Source of the DNA: CAZAMT01 sp964486145
GTDB taxonomy: Bacteria > Bacteroidota > Bacteroidia > Bacteroidales > JAAAOM01
DNA: 19,314 bases
Assembly (NCBI GenBank): GCA_964486145.1
Contig: CAZAMT010000045.1
Location: 1-19,314 of the forward strand
Reading direction: 5' to 3'
Shown here: piece after piece, positions 1 through 8,328 of the stretch
Position numbering within the stretch: position 1 is the first letter of the stretch
Layout: each line of letters begins with the position of its first letter
Notes under the pieces: generated by a model
Told to the model about the DNA's origin: nothing
The model's database searches: none
Seen by the model: the letters and a program-made list of their open reading frames with translations, nothing else
Position numbers and translations under genes: made by a program

Positions 1-3000
1 GACTTTCCTCCGATAATAACCCATGCCTGGGTGGAGATTATTTCTACCCCACCCAATGTTCCAACACCTTACAACGAATATTGTGCATATGAGCCTGTTA
101 CATTAAATGCATCCGGGCCTACAGATACCATTAAGTGGTATTCAGATTCTTCCATGACGAATCTTTTACATGTGGGACCAGATTTTGATCCAACACAACC
201 TCCATTCAGTTTGGATAATACAGTAGGTGGAGAATACTCCTTTTGGGTTAGTGCTGTTGAAATGGCCTGTGAAAGTGCACCACTGAAAGTTGATTTAAAA
301 ATTTATGATATGCCCGTGCAACCCAATGCCGGAGATGACCAGGCAATTTGCACGGATCAAACGCAATTGAATGCAAATATACCTTCCGTTGGAACGGCAG
401 TATGGTCATCTACCAGTACTGGAAATATTGCTGATCCAAGCGACCCCAAAACCATGGTAACGAATATTCCGGAGGGTTCCAATACGTTTACATGGACAAT
501 CACCAATGGACCTTGTGTTTTATCTGATGAGGTTAACATCATTCGTGATTTACAACCTTCTCCTGCCGATGCTGGAACCGATATGAATGTGTGCAATAGT
601 TCTTCGTTAATGTTAGATGGTAATAACCCATCCAATAATGGAAATGGCAAATGGACACTGATTTCAGGCAGTGGTTCATTTACGGATGAAAATAAATATA
701 ATTCACAGGTAACAGGATTGTCTTCAGGTTACGCATCTTTTGTATGGGAGATTTCCAGTGCTCACGATGCTTGTCCTCGCACAAAAGATACAGTGACTGT
801 TTTAAGAGATGTTCAACCGGATGCAGCAAATGCAGGTCCTGACAGGGCCGTATGCGATTCATCTTCTGTGCAACTTCAGGCAAATTCAGTTAACTACGCG
901 GGTACAGGCACATGGAGTCTTATTGCAGGTAGTGGCAGTTTCCAGAATATCCATCACCCAAATACCCGAATCAATGGGTTAAGTGCCGGTATGAATACCA
1001 TGGAATGGTCCATTCAAAGTCAGTACGGAATTTGTCCGGTTACAACCGATCAGGTAAACATTCAGATAGATGCTCATCCGGGTGTTGCTGATGCCGGTCC
1101 TGACCAGTCATTTTGCGATGATACATCAACTACTTTAAACGCTAACAATCCGGTGATTGGTAGTGGAGAATGGACTGTATCCCGAAATCCTTCCGGGAAC
1201 CCACCTTATTTTACTCCTGATGTAAATACCTCTAATGCAGGGATTGCTGTTGATGTAGGAAATGAAGGAAAATACATTTTAGAATGGACCCTGGTTAATG
1301 GTAGTTGTGTTTCCACGGATGAAGTAGTGATTGATTTTGGCGTGGATAATCCGGTAGCAGAAGCAGGTCCGTCGGATACGATATGCGGAACGACTATTCA
1401 ATTGAATGCAACACCATTTGCTCCGGGAACAGGAACATGGAAAAAAATCTCAGGGCCGGGCAACGTACTGTTTTTCCCGGATAGTATAACTCCTGATGCT
1501 CAAGCCTTCATTACAAAAGGGAAAGAAGGTGAGTATACATTTGAATGGAAAATGGTCAGCGGAAGTTGTGCTCCTGTGTTTGACTCGGTAAAGGTTTTAT
1601 ACAATAAAATTCCGGAACAACCTATAACTTACGCTGATTCAAATTGTGGTCCTGAAAGCATGCAGTTGTCATCGGATGTAGGTATGTTTGGAACATATAA
1701 TTACTGGTATGATGATGAATTTGCGGGCAATCGGATTGATACAGCCCTGGATATCTCCACCGGCATGTTGAGCTCAACCACTTCGTACTGGGTGTCAACT
1801 TTCAACGACAGCACCGGATGTGAAAGTGACAGGACGGAGGTGCTAGCAAAAGTGTTTACCGTTCCAGAAAGTCCGGTGGTGACCGATTTGGAAAATTGTG
1901 GGGAAAAAACTTTAACAGTAAACGGCGCTGTAGGTGCGAACGGGAATACAAATTTCTGGTATTTATCAAAATTTCAACCAAATCCTATATATCAGGGAAT
2001 CGACTTAACGTATAATTTTAAACAAACAACCCGCATTTGGGCAGCATCTGTTGACACTATCACAGGTTGCGAGAGTGAACGCGACAGTGCCTTGGTTACC
2101 ATTTACCCTGTACCTGAAATCCCGGTTGCTAATCACGTTGAAAATTGCGGGCCGACATCATTCACTTTAAATTCTGCTATTGGTCAATATGGTACGCAAA
2201 ATTACTGGTATGATAATCAGGCGGACAATACACCCATATATGCTGACACCAGCTACCCAACGGCTATTGTTGATACTTCAAGGTCCTATTGGGTTGCATC
2301 GGTAAATGATACAACGCTTTGTGCAAGTGATAAAAAAGAAGTGAAGGTTACCATTCACGGAGTTCCTGAAAATCCCCTGGTAGGAGACTTGTTTATATGT
2401 GGTCCATCGTCATTTGATTTATCGGCACCGATAAATGAATTTGGAAACACCCTGCGATTTTATAGTGTTCCGATCAATGGAAACCCAATAGCACAGGAAG
2501 ATACCTTTCATACACCGGTCATTTCAGATGATCGAAGCTATTGGGTGTCAACATACAACGATACTACGTATTGTGAAAGCGGTCGCGAACAGTTGGATAT
2601 CACCATAAACGATGTTCCACCTCCTGTTTCAATAACCGGTGCCGAAGATCTGGTAGTAGGACAATCAGGAATCATTTATTATGTCATCGGACTTGATGGT
2701 TCTACGTATGATTGGGACATTCCCCCAGATATAACGCTGCTGGAAGACAATGGATATTGGGTAAAATTAGGATTTCCAAATGTTGGGGATTTCAATATTT
2801 CTGTTCAGGAAAACTCAGTAAATGGTTGCCCGGGTTCCATAATTAATAAACAAATCAGCGTCACGGAAGGATTATTATCTGTAGACATCAATTTGCAGGA
2901 CCCCAATGCTTGTTCAGGAACCGATTTTCATGTTAAACCAGTTCTACTGGGTGGAAAATCTCCATTTGTTTTTGAATGGACAGGTGATACCGAGTTTTTA

Positions 3001-4887
3001 TCAACCACGAACGAACTGGAAACCTATTTGAATGCCCCAGATGCCGGTACATACCAGCTTGTTTTAAATGTGACAGACATGAATCAAAAAACAGCATCTG
3101 ATACCGTTAATATTCAGTTATTCGAAAGTCCGGAAGCCAGGATCATAGCTTCGGATACCATGGTTTGTGTTGATGAGAGCATGCAACTGGATGTGATAAC
3201 AACGAATGATGCCATTTCTCATCAATGGAACGGACAGGTTATCGCACTGTCATCCACAACTATTAAAAATCCCGTTTTCCGGCCAACAGCAAACGAAACT
3301 TTTAAAATGTCTTACACCGTAACGGATGTTAATTTCTGTACAGCATCAGATACCATAGTATTGTATACCGATCAACCTCATGCCAGGTTTGCAAGCGATG
3401 CTCAACCAGGTTGTTCTCCTGTATTTGTCACATTTACTAACCAATCGAAAAACTACGATTCACTGCACTGGGATTTTGACGATGGTACCATTGGTTCAGG
3501 AGAAAAAGAAGAACACCGGTTTGAAAATACATCTTCATCAGTAAATTCATTTGACGTGAAGTTGACGGCTACAAGCAAATACGGATGTAGGTCAAGTGCT
3601 CATGATTACATCACGGTTTACCCAAACCCGGCAGTGGAAATTACCGGAACTCCTGATTCAGCTTGTCATCCTGCCCAGGTAATGCTAACAGCTTCTCCCG
3701 GACATGCAGTTTATCAATGGGATTTTGGTAATGGTCAAATCTACGAAGGTGGATATACCACGGTACAGGAATTCCGAAATGAAACAACCCGTGATACCAC
3801 ATTTAATGTCAGGCTATTTTCAACATCATCCTTTAACTGTCACGATACTGCTTTTGCACAAGTAACGGTATTTCCTTCACCGGAAGCTGATTTTTTTGTG
3901 TCACCAAAAGAACAAATGTATCCTGAAACAAAAGTATCCCTTGATAATTTAACAAAAGGAAACTGGAGTTATCAATGGTACTTTGGTGATGGTACTGATT
4001 CTCGATTGGCTGAACCAGGCATTCATAATTTTCCTTTCCCGAACAATTACAGTATTTCATTGGTAGCAACTGATCAGCGTTGCAAAGATAGTACGGTGCG
4101 AAGAATTTTGATTAAACCCCATCCGCCCGAAGCAAAATTTGATCCGGTTGATCCGGGTTGTATGCCCTTAACAATAACTATGGTAAATAAATCGTCATAC
4201 GCCGATTCCTACTACTGGGAGTTTGGCGATGGCAGCGTTTCAAATAAACCTGATCCATCCTATACATACTATGAACCTGGAATATATAAAATTAAACTCA
4301 CCGTCAAAGGTGAAGGAGGGGAGGACTCTCACAGTGATACTTCAAGGGTTTATATTTTGCCCAACTCTTATTTTGACCTTGCTCCACGCTATGTATACGT
4401 CAATGATGAGCCGGTTAATTACTTTAATCTTTCAGATAACGGAGATATTTTTGAATGGGATTTCGGTGATGGTACAACTTCGAACGAATGGAATCCTAAA
4501 CATATTTACAGGAAAGAAGGTACCTACGATGTAACACTCAAAGTTTGGACAAAAAACGATTGTTTTGATTTATATGTGATGGAAAATGCTGTTTTGGTTG
4601 AACCTTATGGCAATGTGGAATTTCCGAATGCATTCCGGCCAAATTCTTCCGTAGAAGAGAATCGTACCTTTTCTCCCGGAATTATTGATAATGTTGATGA
4701 TTACCATCTGATGATTTACAATCGCTGGGGCGAATTTATATTTGAAAGCTTCGATCAAAACATCGGATGGGATGGTTATTATCAGGGTAGGATGGCCAAG
4801 CAGGATGTTTACGTATGGAAAGTTACAGGTACTTACAGTAACGGTGAAACTTTTGTGAAAACAGGCGATGTTACTTTATTGTATTGA
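1..4887 (+). CDS. Giant multidomain T9SS-secreted adhesin, 5' end outside the window
   Basis: The reading frame is open from the first base, so the start and signal peptide lie upstream; the GTG at 31 is an internal valine codon. At least 1628 codons are visible. In order: one Ig-like unit (1-312), five repeats with an AG.D....C opening and G.G.W core (313-1611), four repeats with an NCG opening, Y/FW core and SYWV..ND..CES (1612-2616), three more beta-domains (2617-3375), and five PKD-type domains with W.FGDG-like cores (3376-4614). The last 90 residues (4615-4884) match the gliding-motility-associated C-terminal domain: FPNAF.PN, YNRWGE.IF, GWDGYY.G, DVYVW and a terminal GDVTLLY. In Bacteroidota this domain is the type B signal for type IX secretion, so the product should be exported and attached to the cell surface or released. 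Most repeats carry two cysteines, consistent with one disulfide each. The binding target is unknown. It is followed after 5 nt by a PorP/SprF gene, the usual partner of such proteins. Family assignment is firm; the adhesin role is inferred. Confidence 0.93.
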   Translation, partial: DFPPIITHAWVEIISTPPNVPTPYNEYCAYEPVTLNASGPTDTIKWYSDSSMTNLLHVGPDFDPTQPPFSLDNTVGGEYSFWVSAVEMACESAPLKVDLKIYDMPVQPNAGDDQAICTDQTQLNANIPSVGTAVWSSTSTGNIADPSDPKTMVTNIPEGSNTFTWTITNGPCVLSDEVNIIRDLQPSPADAGTDMNVCNSSSLMLDGNNPSNNGNGKWTLISGSGSFTDENKYNSQVTGLSSGYASFVWEISSAHDACPRTKDTVTVLRDVQPDAANAGPDRAVCDSSSVQLQANSVNYAGTGTWSLIAGSGSFQNIHHPNTRINGLSAGMNTMEWSIQSQYGICPVTTDQVNIQIDAHPGVADAGPDQSFCDDTSTTLNANNPVIGSGEWTVSRNPSGNPPYFTPDVNTSNAGIAVDVGNEGKYILEWTLVNGSCVSTDEVVIDFGVDNPVAEAGPSDTICGTTIQLNATPFAPGTGTWKKISGPGNVLFFPDSITPDAQAFITKGKEGEYTFEWKMVSGSCAPVFDSVKVLYNKIPEQPITYADSNCGPESMQLSSDVGMFGTYNYWYDDEFAGNRIDTALDISTGMLSSTTSYWVSTFNDSTGCESDRTEVLAKVFTVPESPVVTDLENCGEKTLTVNGAVGANGNTNFWYLSKFQPNPIYQGIDLTYNFKQTTRIWAASVDTITGCESERDSALVTIYPVPEIPVANHVENCGPTSFTLNSAIGQYGTQNYWYDNQADNTPIYADTSYPTAIVDTSRSYWVASVNDTTLCASDKKEVKVTIHGVPENPLVGDLFICGPSSFDLSAPINEFGNTLRFYSVPINGNPIAQEDTFHTPVISDDRSYWVSTYNDTTYCESGREQLDITINDVPPPVSITGAEDLVVGQSGIIYYVIGLDGSTYDWDIPPDITLLEDNGYWVKLGFPNVGDFNISVQENSVNGCPGSIINKQISVTEGLLSVDINLQDPNACSGTDFHVKPVLLGGKSPFVFEWTGDTEFLSTTNELETYLNAPDAGTYQLVLNVTDMNQKTASDTVNIQLFESPEARIIASDTMVCVDESMQLDVITTNDAISHQWNGQVIALSSTTIKNPVFRPTANETFKMSYTVTDVNFCTASDTIVLYTDQPHARFASDAQPGCSPVFVTFTNQSKNYDSLHWDFDDGTIGSGEKEEHRFENTSSSVNSFDVKLTATSKYGCRSSAHDYITVYPNPAVEITGTPDSACHPAQVMLTASPGHAVYQWDFGNGQIYEGGYTTVQEFRNETTRDTTFNVRLFSTSSFNCHDTAFAQVTVFPSPEADFFVSPKEQMYPETKVSLDNLTKGNWSYQWYFGDGTDSRLAEPGIHNFPFPNNYSISLVATDQRCKDSTVRRILIKPHPPEAKFDPVDPGCMPLTITMVNKSSYADSYYWEFGDGSVSNKPDPSYTYYEPGIYKIKLTVKGEGGEDSHSDTSRVYILPNSYFDLAPRYVYVNDEPVNYFNLSDNGDIFEWDFGDGTTSNEWNPKHIYRKEGTYDVTLKVWTKNDCFDLYVMENAVLVEPYGNVEFPNAFRPNSSVEENRTFSPGIIDNVDDYHLMIYNRWGEFIFESFDQNIGWDGYYQGRMAKQDVYVWKVTGTYSNGETFVKTGDVTLLY
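313..1611 (+). repeat. Five tandem ~81-91-residue protein repeats (type R)
   Basis: Units start at about 313, 556, 817, 1078 and 1351, each beginning with proline and having a consensus of AG.D..(V/I/F)C, a leucine-asparagine stretch, G.G.W, then an E-W/F-W strand and a second cysteine before a D.V.I strand. The repeat is clear in protein but poorly conserved in DNA, so the duplications are old and unlikely to collapse in assembly. They look like SprB- or HYR-type beta-sandwich modules. Confidence 0.85.
1612..2616 (+). repeat. Four tandem ~84-residue Ig-like repeats (type S)
   Basis: Units start at 1612, 1864, 2113 and 2365 and are 84, 83, 84 and 84 residues long. Each opens with PE.P, has a CG about twelve residues in, an aromatic core (NYWYD, NFWYL, NYWYD, LRFYS), and ends with a (S)YWVS.(N)D.T.CES-like stretch and a short V-x-I strand. 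They resemble Ig-like modules common in large Bacteroidota surface proteins. The unit at 31-312 is a more distant member. The near-constant length implies strict domain register. Confidence 0.85.
3376..4614 (+). repeat. Five PKD-type domains preceding the secretion signal
   Basis: Units begin at about 3376, 3628, 3880, 4123 and 4363. Their cores read WDFDDG, WDFGNG, WYFGDG, WEFGDG and WDFGDG, followed by a Y/F-x-V/I-x-L strand, which is the PKD signature. In secreted proteins these act as rigid spacers or protein- and glycan-contact modules. They place the repeat regions away from the membrane-proximal C-terminal domain. Confidence 0.88.
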
Positions 4888-4892
4888 TAATT

Positions 4893-5894
4893 ATGAGATT
4901 ACACACGATAATACTGTTGATTCTTATTTCGGTTCATTGTCAAATGAAAGCCCAGGATCCGCAATTTTCTCAGTTTTACTCCAATTACCTTTATCTGGCA
5001 CCCTCGTTCGCTGGTCTTTCCGATATTAACCGGATTTCCATGAATTACCGGAATCAATGGCCGGATATTCCCAATGGCTTTAAAACCTATTCTGTTTCAT
5101 ATGATCATTATTTTTCAAAATTCAACAGCGGGCTGGGTTTTATGATTATGCGCGATGAAGCAGGCTCTGGCAGGCTGCGCACTACAAATGTAGGAATGCA
5201 ATATTCTTTTGATTTTCAAATCATTGAAGGTTTTCACATGCGCCCGGGATTGCAGTTTCAATACACCGAAAGGAACCTGGATTTTTATAGATTGCTTTGG
5301 AAGGATCAGATGTCGGCCAGCGGACACTCACCAGTGAGTGCTGAAGTACCTTCCATGAACAGGGTAGGGGATATTGATTTTGCAACTTCAGTGCTCGCCT
5401 ATTCAGGTGATTTCTGGTTGGGATGCAGTGTCGATCACTTGTTAAAACCCAATCAATCATTGTATGATTTTGAAGAAGAAGAAGGTAACCAGGGGCATGT
5501 GCCAATTAAATGGCAGGTATTCGGTGGTGGGAAATATGTGGCGAAACAACGTTTACTGCAACCAATCCCCAGTAGTATCCAACTGGCATTTTTATACAAG
5601 GATCAGGATAAATTTAAACAACTTGATATGGGGATATACTGGTATCGCAACCCAATTGTACTGGGGTTTTGGTATCGCGGTATTCCCGTGATTGATAATT
5701 TTTACTCCAATGATGCTTTAACCTTTCTCATTGGTTATAAAGTGAAATCTTTAAATATTGGTTATTCCTATGATTTCACGGTTTCAAAGCTGATAACCCG
5801 TACCAAGGGCTCCCATGAATTGTCATTTTCATATTCATTCTCTGGAAAACCACGGAAAAAGAGACCCAAAATAGTCCCCTGCCCCGAGTTTTAG
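4893..5894 (+). CDS. PorP/SprF family type IX secretion membrane protein
   Basis: A 333-residue protein with a signal peptide (about residues 1-21, hydrophobic IILLILIS, cleavage after KAQ) followed by the family hallmark DPQFSQFY at the mature N terminus and a LAPSFAG stretch. The rest alternates short polar and aromatic strands typical of an outer-membrane beta-barrel and ends in a basic tail. In Flavobacterium, SprF is needed for export of the type B CTD adhesin SprB, and PorP/SprF genes usually sit directly downstream of their substrate, as here. A TTG at 4884 lies in frame but overlaps the adhesin stop; the ATG at 4893, immediately before the signal peptide and 5 nt after that stop, is the better start. 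No promoter is visible between the two genes, so co-transcription is inferred. It might also serve other CTD substrates elsewhere in the genome. Confidence 0.92.
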   Translation: MRLHTIILLILISVHCQMKAQDPQFSQFYSNYLYLAPSFAGLSDINRISMNYRNQWPDIPNGFKTYSVSYDHYFSKFNSGLGFMIMRDEAGSGRLRTTNVGMQYSFDFQIIEGFHMRPGLQFQYTERNLDFYRLLWKDQMSASGHSPVSAEVPSMNRVGDIDFATSVLAYSGDFWLGCSVDHLLKPNQSLYDFEEEEGNQGHVPIKWQVFGGGKYVAKQRLLQPIPSSIQLAFLYKDQDKFKQLDMGIYWYRNPIVLGFWYRGIPVIDNFYSNDALTFLIGYKVKSLNIGYSYDFTVSKLITRTKGSHELSFSYSFSGKPRKKRPKIVPCPEF

Positions 5895-5904
5895 TTAGAA
5901 TGAT

Positions 5905-5912
5905 TAGCTTTG
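5905..5912 (+). promoter_or_regulatory. TAnnTTTG -7 box upstream of engB
   Basis: TAGCTTTG matches the Bacteroidota sigma-A -7 consensus exactly and ends 4 nt before the engB ATG. No TTG -33 element at the usual 19-21 nt spacing is evident. If used, the transcript would be leaderless or nearly so. Confidence 0.45.
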
Positions 5913-5916
5913 CAAA

Positions 5917-6519
5917 ATGCAATTAACAACAGCTACATTCATTAAGAGTAGTCCTGATTATAATCAATGCCCCAAAGGAGATAAACCCGAGTTTGCATTT
6001 ACAGGCAGATCCAACGTAGGTAAATCAAGTCTCATTAATTATCTTACCGGCAGAAAAAAGTTGGCAAAAACCTCTTCTACTCCGGGTAAAACCCGGTTGA
6101 TTAATCATTTTTTAATTAATAAAAGCTGGTATCTGGTCGATCTTCCGGGATACGGCTATGCAAAGGTATCTAAGGGACAGCGTCAGAAGTTTCGTCAATC
6201 CGTTCAGGAATATATTTTGTACAGACAAAATTTATTATCTCTTTTTGTTCTGATCGATTCCAGGCATAAACCTTTAAAAAATGATCTGGATTTTATGGAA
6301 TGGTTGGGCGAAAACGCAATTCCGTTTGCCATTGTTTTTACAAAAACGGATAAACTGAATGAGGAGCAACAAAGCAGCAACCTGGATATTTACAAAAATG
6401 AGTTACTTAAATCATGGCAAGAGTTACCGCCGGTATTTATGACTTCGGCAATGCTAAAATCTGGAGGTAAAGAAATTATTGATTACATTCAATCCATAAA
6501 TCATCATTTTCCTGCATAA
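5917..6519 (+). CDS. engB: Ribosome biogenesis GTP-binding protein EngB (YihA/YsxC)
   Basis: A 200-residue TrmE-Era-EngA-EngB-Septin GTPase that acts in the cytoplasm in late assembly of the large ribosomal subunit. All five G motifs are visible: G1 GRSNVGKS at residues 30-37, G2 in TPGKT at 55-59, G3 DLPG at 75-78, G4 TKTD at 142-145 and G5 TSA around 176-178. The length and the NVGKSSLIN stretch match EngB rather than the longer Era or Der proteins. The ATG at 5917 lies just behind a phylum-type promoter box, and the N-terminal TATFIKSSPD region fits the family start. It follows porP by 22 nt on the same strand but is functionally unrelated to it and heads a run of translation and nucleotide genes. 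Confidence 0.96.
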   Translation: MQLTTATFIKSSPDYNQCPKGDKPEFAFTGRSNVGKSSLINYLTGRKKLAKTSSTPGKTRLINHFLINKSWYLVDLPGYGYAKVSKGQRQKFRQSVQEYILYRQNLLSLFVLIDSRHKPLKNDLDFMEWLGENAIPFAIVFTKTDKLNEEQQSSNLDIYKNELLKSWQELPPVFMTSAMLKSGGKEIIDYIQSINHHFPA

Positions 6520-6565
6520 TACTTTTTTTTGATTTCAAAAAATTTAATATTGCTTACATATTTTG

Positions 6566-6573
6566 TACTTTTG
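6566..6573 (+). promoter_or_regulatory. TAnnTTTG -7 box upstream of prs
   Basis: TACTTTTG fits the Bacteroidota -7 consensus exactly. It lies in the 94-nt gap between engB and prs, 40 nt before the ATG, so the leader would be roughly 35 nt. The nearest TTG (6550-6552) is only 13 nt upstream, shorter than the usual spacing, so the -33 element is uncertain. Confidence 0.5.
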
Positions 6574-6613
6574 GCAACCTAATAAAATTTAGCAACGAGT
6601 AAGGTATTAGATA

Positions 6614-7558
6614 ATGAAAGCATATACTCCGATAAAGTTTTTTTCGGGTCGCGCCTCGAGATATGTCGCTGAAAATATAGTCAAACATTTTGGAATGGAG
6701 TTAGGTCAAACCTCCATACTGGAATTCAGCGATGGCGAATTTCAACCCTATTATCTCGAATCCGTAAGGGGATGCACGGTTTTTATAATTCAGTCAACGT
6801 TTCCTCCTCAGGACCACCTTATGGAGCTTTTATTGCTCATTGATGCTGCCAAGCGCGCATCTGCCTATAAAATTGTTGCAGTAATTCCATACCTGGGAAT
6901 GGCAAGACAGGATAGAAAGGATCGTCCACGTACTTCAATCGGAGCAAAACTGATTGCAGATTTACTTGATGCAGCAGGCGTTGACAGAGTTATGACAATG
7001 GATCTGCATGCCGACCAGATACAAGGGTTTTTTAATATACCTGTTGATCATCTTTATGCTTCCACTTTATTTGTACCTTATATTGAAAGTTTGAAGCTTA
7101 ATAATCTGGCTATCGCGGCTCCTGATATGGGAGGTACGAAAAGAGCAAATGCCTATTCACGATTTTTGAAATGTGAAATGGTTATCTGTTATAAACTCAG
7201 AAAAAAAGCCAATGTTATTGAAGAAATGAGGGTTATAGGCGATGTAGCGGGTAAAGATATTGTTATACTCGATGATATGATAGACACAGCGGGTACGGTT
7301 TGTCTGGCAGCAAACATGATGAAAAATCACGGGGCTGCAACCATCAGAGTGGTTGCCACACATCCTGTATTATCAGGTCCGGCTATTCAACGAATTGAAG
7401 AATCGGCCATTGAGGAAGTTATTGTAACCGATTCCATACCTTTAAATTCCAAGAAGAAAAGTAAAAAAATCAAGGTTATTTCCGTAGCAGGCTTTTTTGC
7501 AGACGTAATAAACAAAGTATATAATTATCAGTCAATAAGTTCAAATTTTATAACATAA
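6614..7558 (+). CDS. prs: Ribose-phosphate pyrophosphokinase (PRPP synthase)
   Basis: A 314-residue class I PRPP synthetase that makes phosphoribosyl pyrophosphate from ribose 5-phosphate and ATP for purine, pyrimidine, histidine and NAD synthesis. Visible hallmarks are FSDGE near residue 38, ARQDRKD.PR at 97-106 (ATP site), the metal-binding DLHADQIQGFF at 130-140, the catalytic region around K194-R196, and the PRPP-binding loop VILDDMIDTAGT at 217-228. Length matches the usual 310-320 residues. A lysine-rich flexible loop (KKKSKKIK, about 270-277) near the C terminus is basic but within normal variation. The gene precedes rplY and pth, an order often seen in this phylum. Its 3' end carries the rplY promoter region. 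Confidence 0.97.
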   Translation: MKAYTPIKFFSGRASRYVAENIVKHFGMELGQTSILEFSDGEFQPYYLESVRGCTVFIIQSTFPPQDHLMELLLLIDAAKRASAYKIVAVIPYLGMARQDRKDRPRTSIGAKLIADLLDAAGVDRVMTMDLHADQIQGFFNIPVDHLYASTLFVPYIESLKLNNLAIAAPDMGGTKRANAYSRFLKCEMVICYKLRKKANVIEEMRVIGDVAGKDIVILDDMIDTAGTVCLAANMMKNHGAATIRVVATHPVLSGPAIQRIEESAIEEVIVTDSIPLNSKKKSKKIKVISVAGFFADVINKVYNYQSISSNFIT

Positions 7559-7562
7559 TTAC

Positions 7563-7570
7563 TATCTTTG
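7563..7570 (+). promoter_or_regulatory. TAnnTTTG -7 box upstream of rplY
   Basis: TATCTTTG followed by CGGC matches the Bacteroidota -7 box exactly. It begins 5 nt after the prs stop, giving rplY its own promoter and an RNA leader of about 85 nt. A clear TTG -33 element is not visible at the expected distance. Confidence 0.55.
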
Positions 7571-7583
7571 CGGCCTGAAAAAA

Positions 7584-7618
7584 TTCACCTCACCAAAGGT
7601 TACTGGTGTGATGGGGAA
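7584..7618 (+). other. Imperfect hairpin in the rplY leader
   Basis: Reading inward, TTC, CC, TCA and CCA (7584-7595) can pair with TGG, TGA, GG and GAA (7604-7618) around an 8-nt loop, interrupted by small bulges. It lies between the promoter box and the rplY start. It has no U-tract, so it is not a simple terminator. An autoregulatory r-protein leader is possible, because L25 proteins bind a structured 5S rRNA region. This is inference from one sequence. Confidence 0.3.
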
Positions 7619-7660
7619 TATTTTTATTTATATTCTGAGTAGCACAATAATTTAAATGTA

Positions 7661-8317
7661 ATGAAAACGTACAAAGTAAAAGCCGAAAAAAGAGAAGAAA
7701 CAGGAAAAAAAGTATCAAATCGTCTTCGAAAATCGGGGAAAGTGCCCTGTGTATTATACGGTGGTAAGGAAAATGTAAATTTTACAGCCTTGCACAAGGA
7801 TTTTATCAACATGATTTATTCACCGGATGTATTCCTGATTGAAATTGATCTGGATGGAAAAGCACATAAAGGAGTGGTTCAGGAAATTCAATTCCACCCA
7901 GTAACCGATAAAATTCTACATATTGATTTTTTTGAAGTGTTTGATGATAAACCATTCATTGTAAATTTACCTGTAACTTTAACGGGTAGTTCTATTGGTA
8001 TTAAAAATGGTGGTAAACTAAGGGTTAGTAGAAGATACCTGAAAGTTAAAGGTCTTGTTAAGGATATGCCCGATGTGCTAAACATTGATATTACGAATAT
8101 CCGAATTGGCGAAACAATAAGTGTAGGAGATCTCTCTTTTAAAAATTTAACATTGCTTGATCCTTCTACGGCTATGATAATGGGCGTAGTTTCTTCAAGG
8201 GTTGCTGCGAAAGGAATGATGTTAGAGGAAGTAGAAGGAGAAGGTGAAGAAGCAGTTGAAGAAGGTGCTCAAGAAGGAGAAGCCGCCCAGAAAGAAGAGG
8301 AATCTGCCGAAAGCTAA
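7661..8317 (+). CDS. rplY: 50S ribosomal protein L25, long CTC/TL5 form
   Basis: A 218-residue general-stress-type L25. Residues 1 to about 90 form the 5S rRNA-binding L25 domain: the basic start KAEKREETGKKVSNRLRKSG, VPCVLYGG, and FHPVTDKILHIDFFEV. Residues from about 95 to 182 match the extra beta-rich TL5 C-terminal domain (VNLPV.L.G.S.G.KNGG, DMPDVLNIDI, IGETISVGDL). The last ~33 residues are a strongly acidic, low-complexity tail of E, G and A, common in Bacteroidota L25 proteins and probably disordered. It sits in the large ribosomal subunit central protuberance. Its own promoter box lies upstream, and it is followed after 11 nt by pth, so the two are likely co-transcribed. Confidence 0.95.
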   Translation: MKTYKVKAEKREETGKKVSNRLRKSGKVPCVLYGGKENVNFTALHKDFINMIYSPDVFLIEIDLDGKAHKGVVQEIQFHPVTDKILHIDFFEVFDDKPFIVNLPVTLTGSSIGIKNGGKLRVSRRYLKVKGLVKDMPDVLNIDITNIRIGETISVGDLSFKNLTLLDPSTAMIMGVVSSRVAAKGMMLEEVEGEGEEAVEEGAQEGEAAQKEEESAES

Positions 8318-8328
8318 AAAATGAAGTT

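Noticed and set aside
31..33. GTG at 31 as the start of the adhesin
   Set aside because: The frame is open upstream to base 1 and the protein lacks a signal peptide there, so the gene begins outside the window.
4223..4534. 103-codon plus-strand frame inside the adhesin gene
   Set aside because: It is out of frame with a clear PKD-domain coding region and has low-complexity composition; a shadow.
4884..4892. TTG start for the PorP/SprF gene at 4884
   Set aside because: It overlaps the adhesin stop and adds three residues before a well-formed signal peptide that begins at the ATG at 4893.
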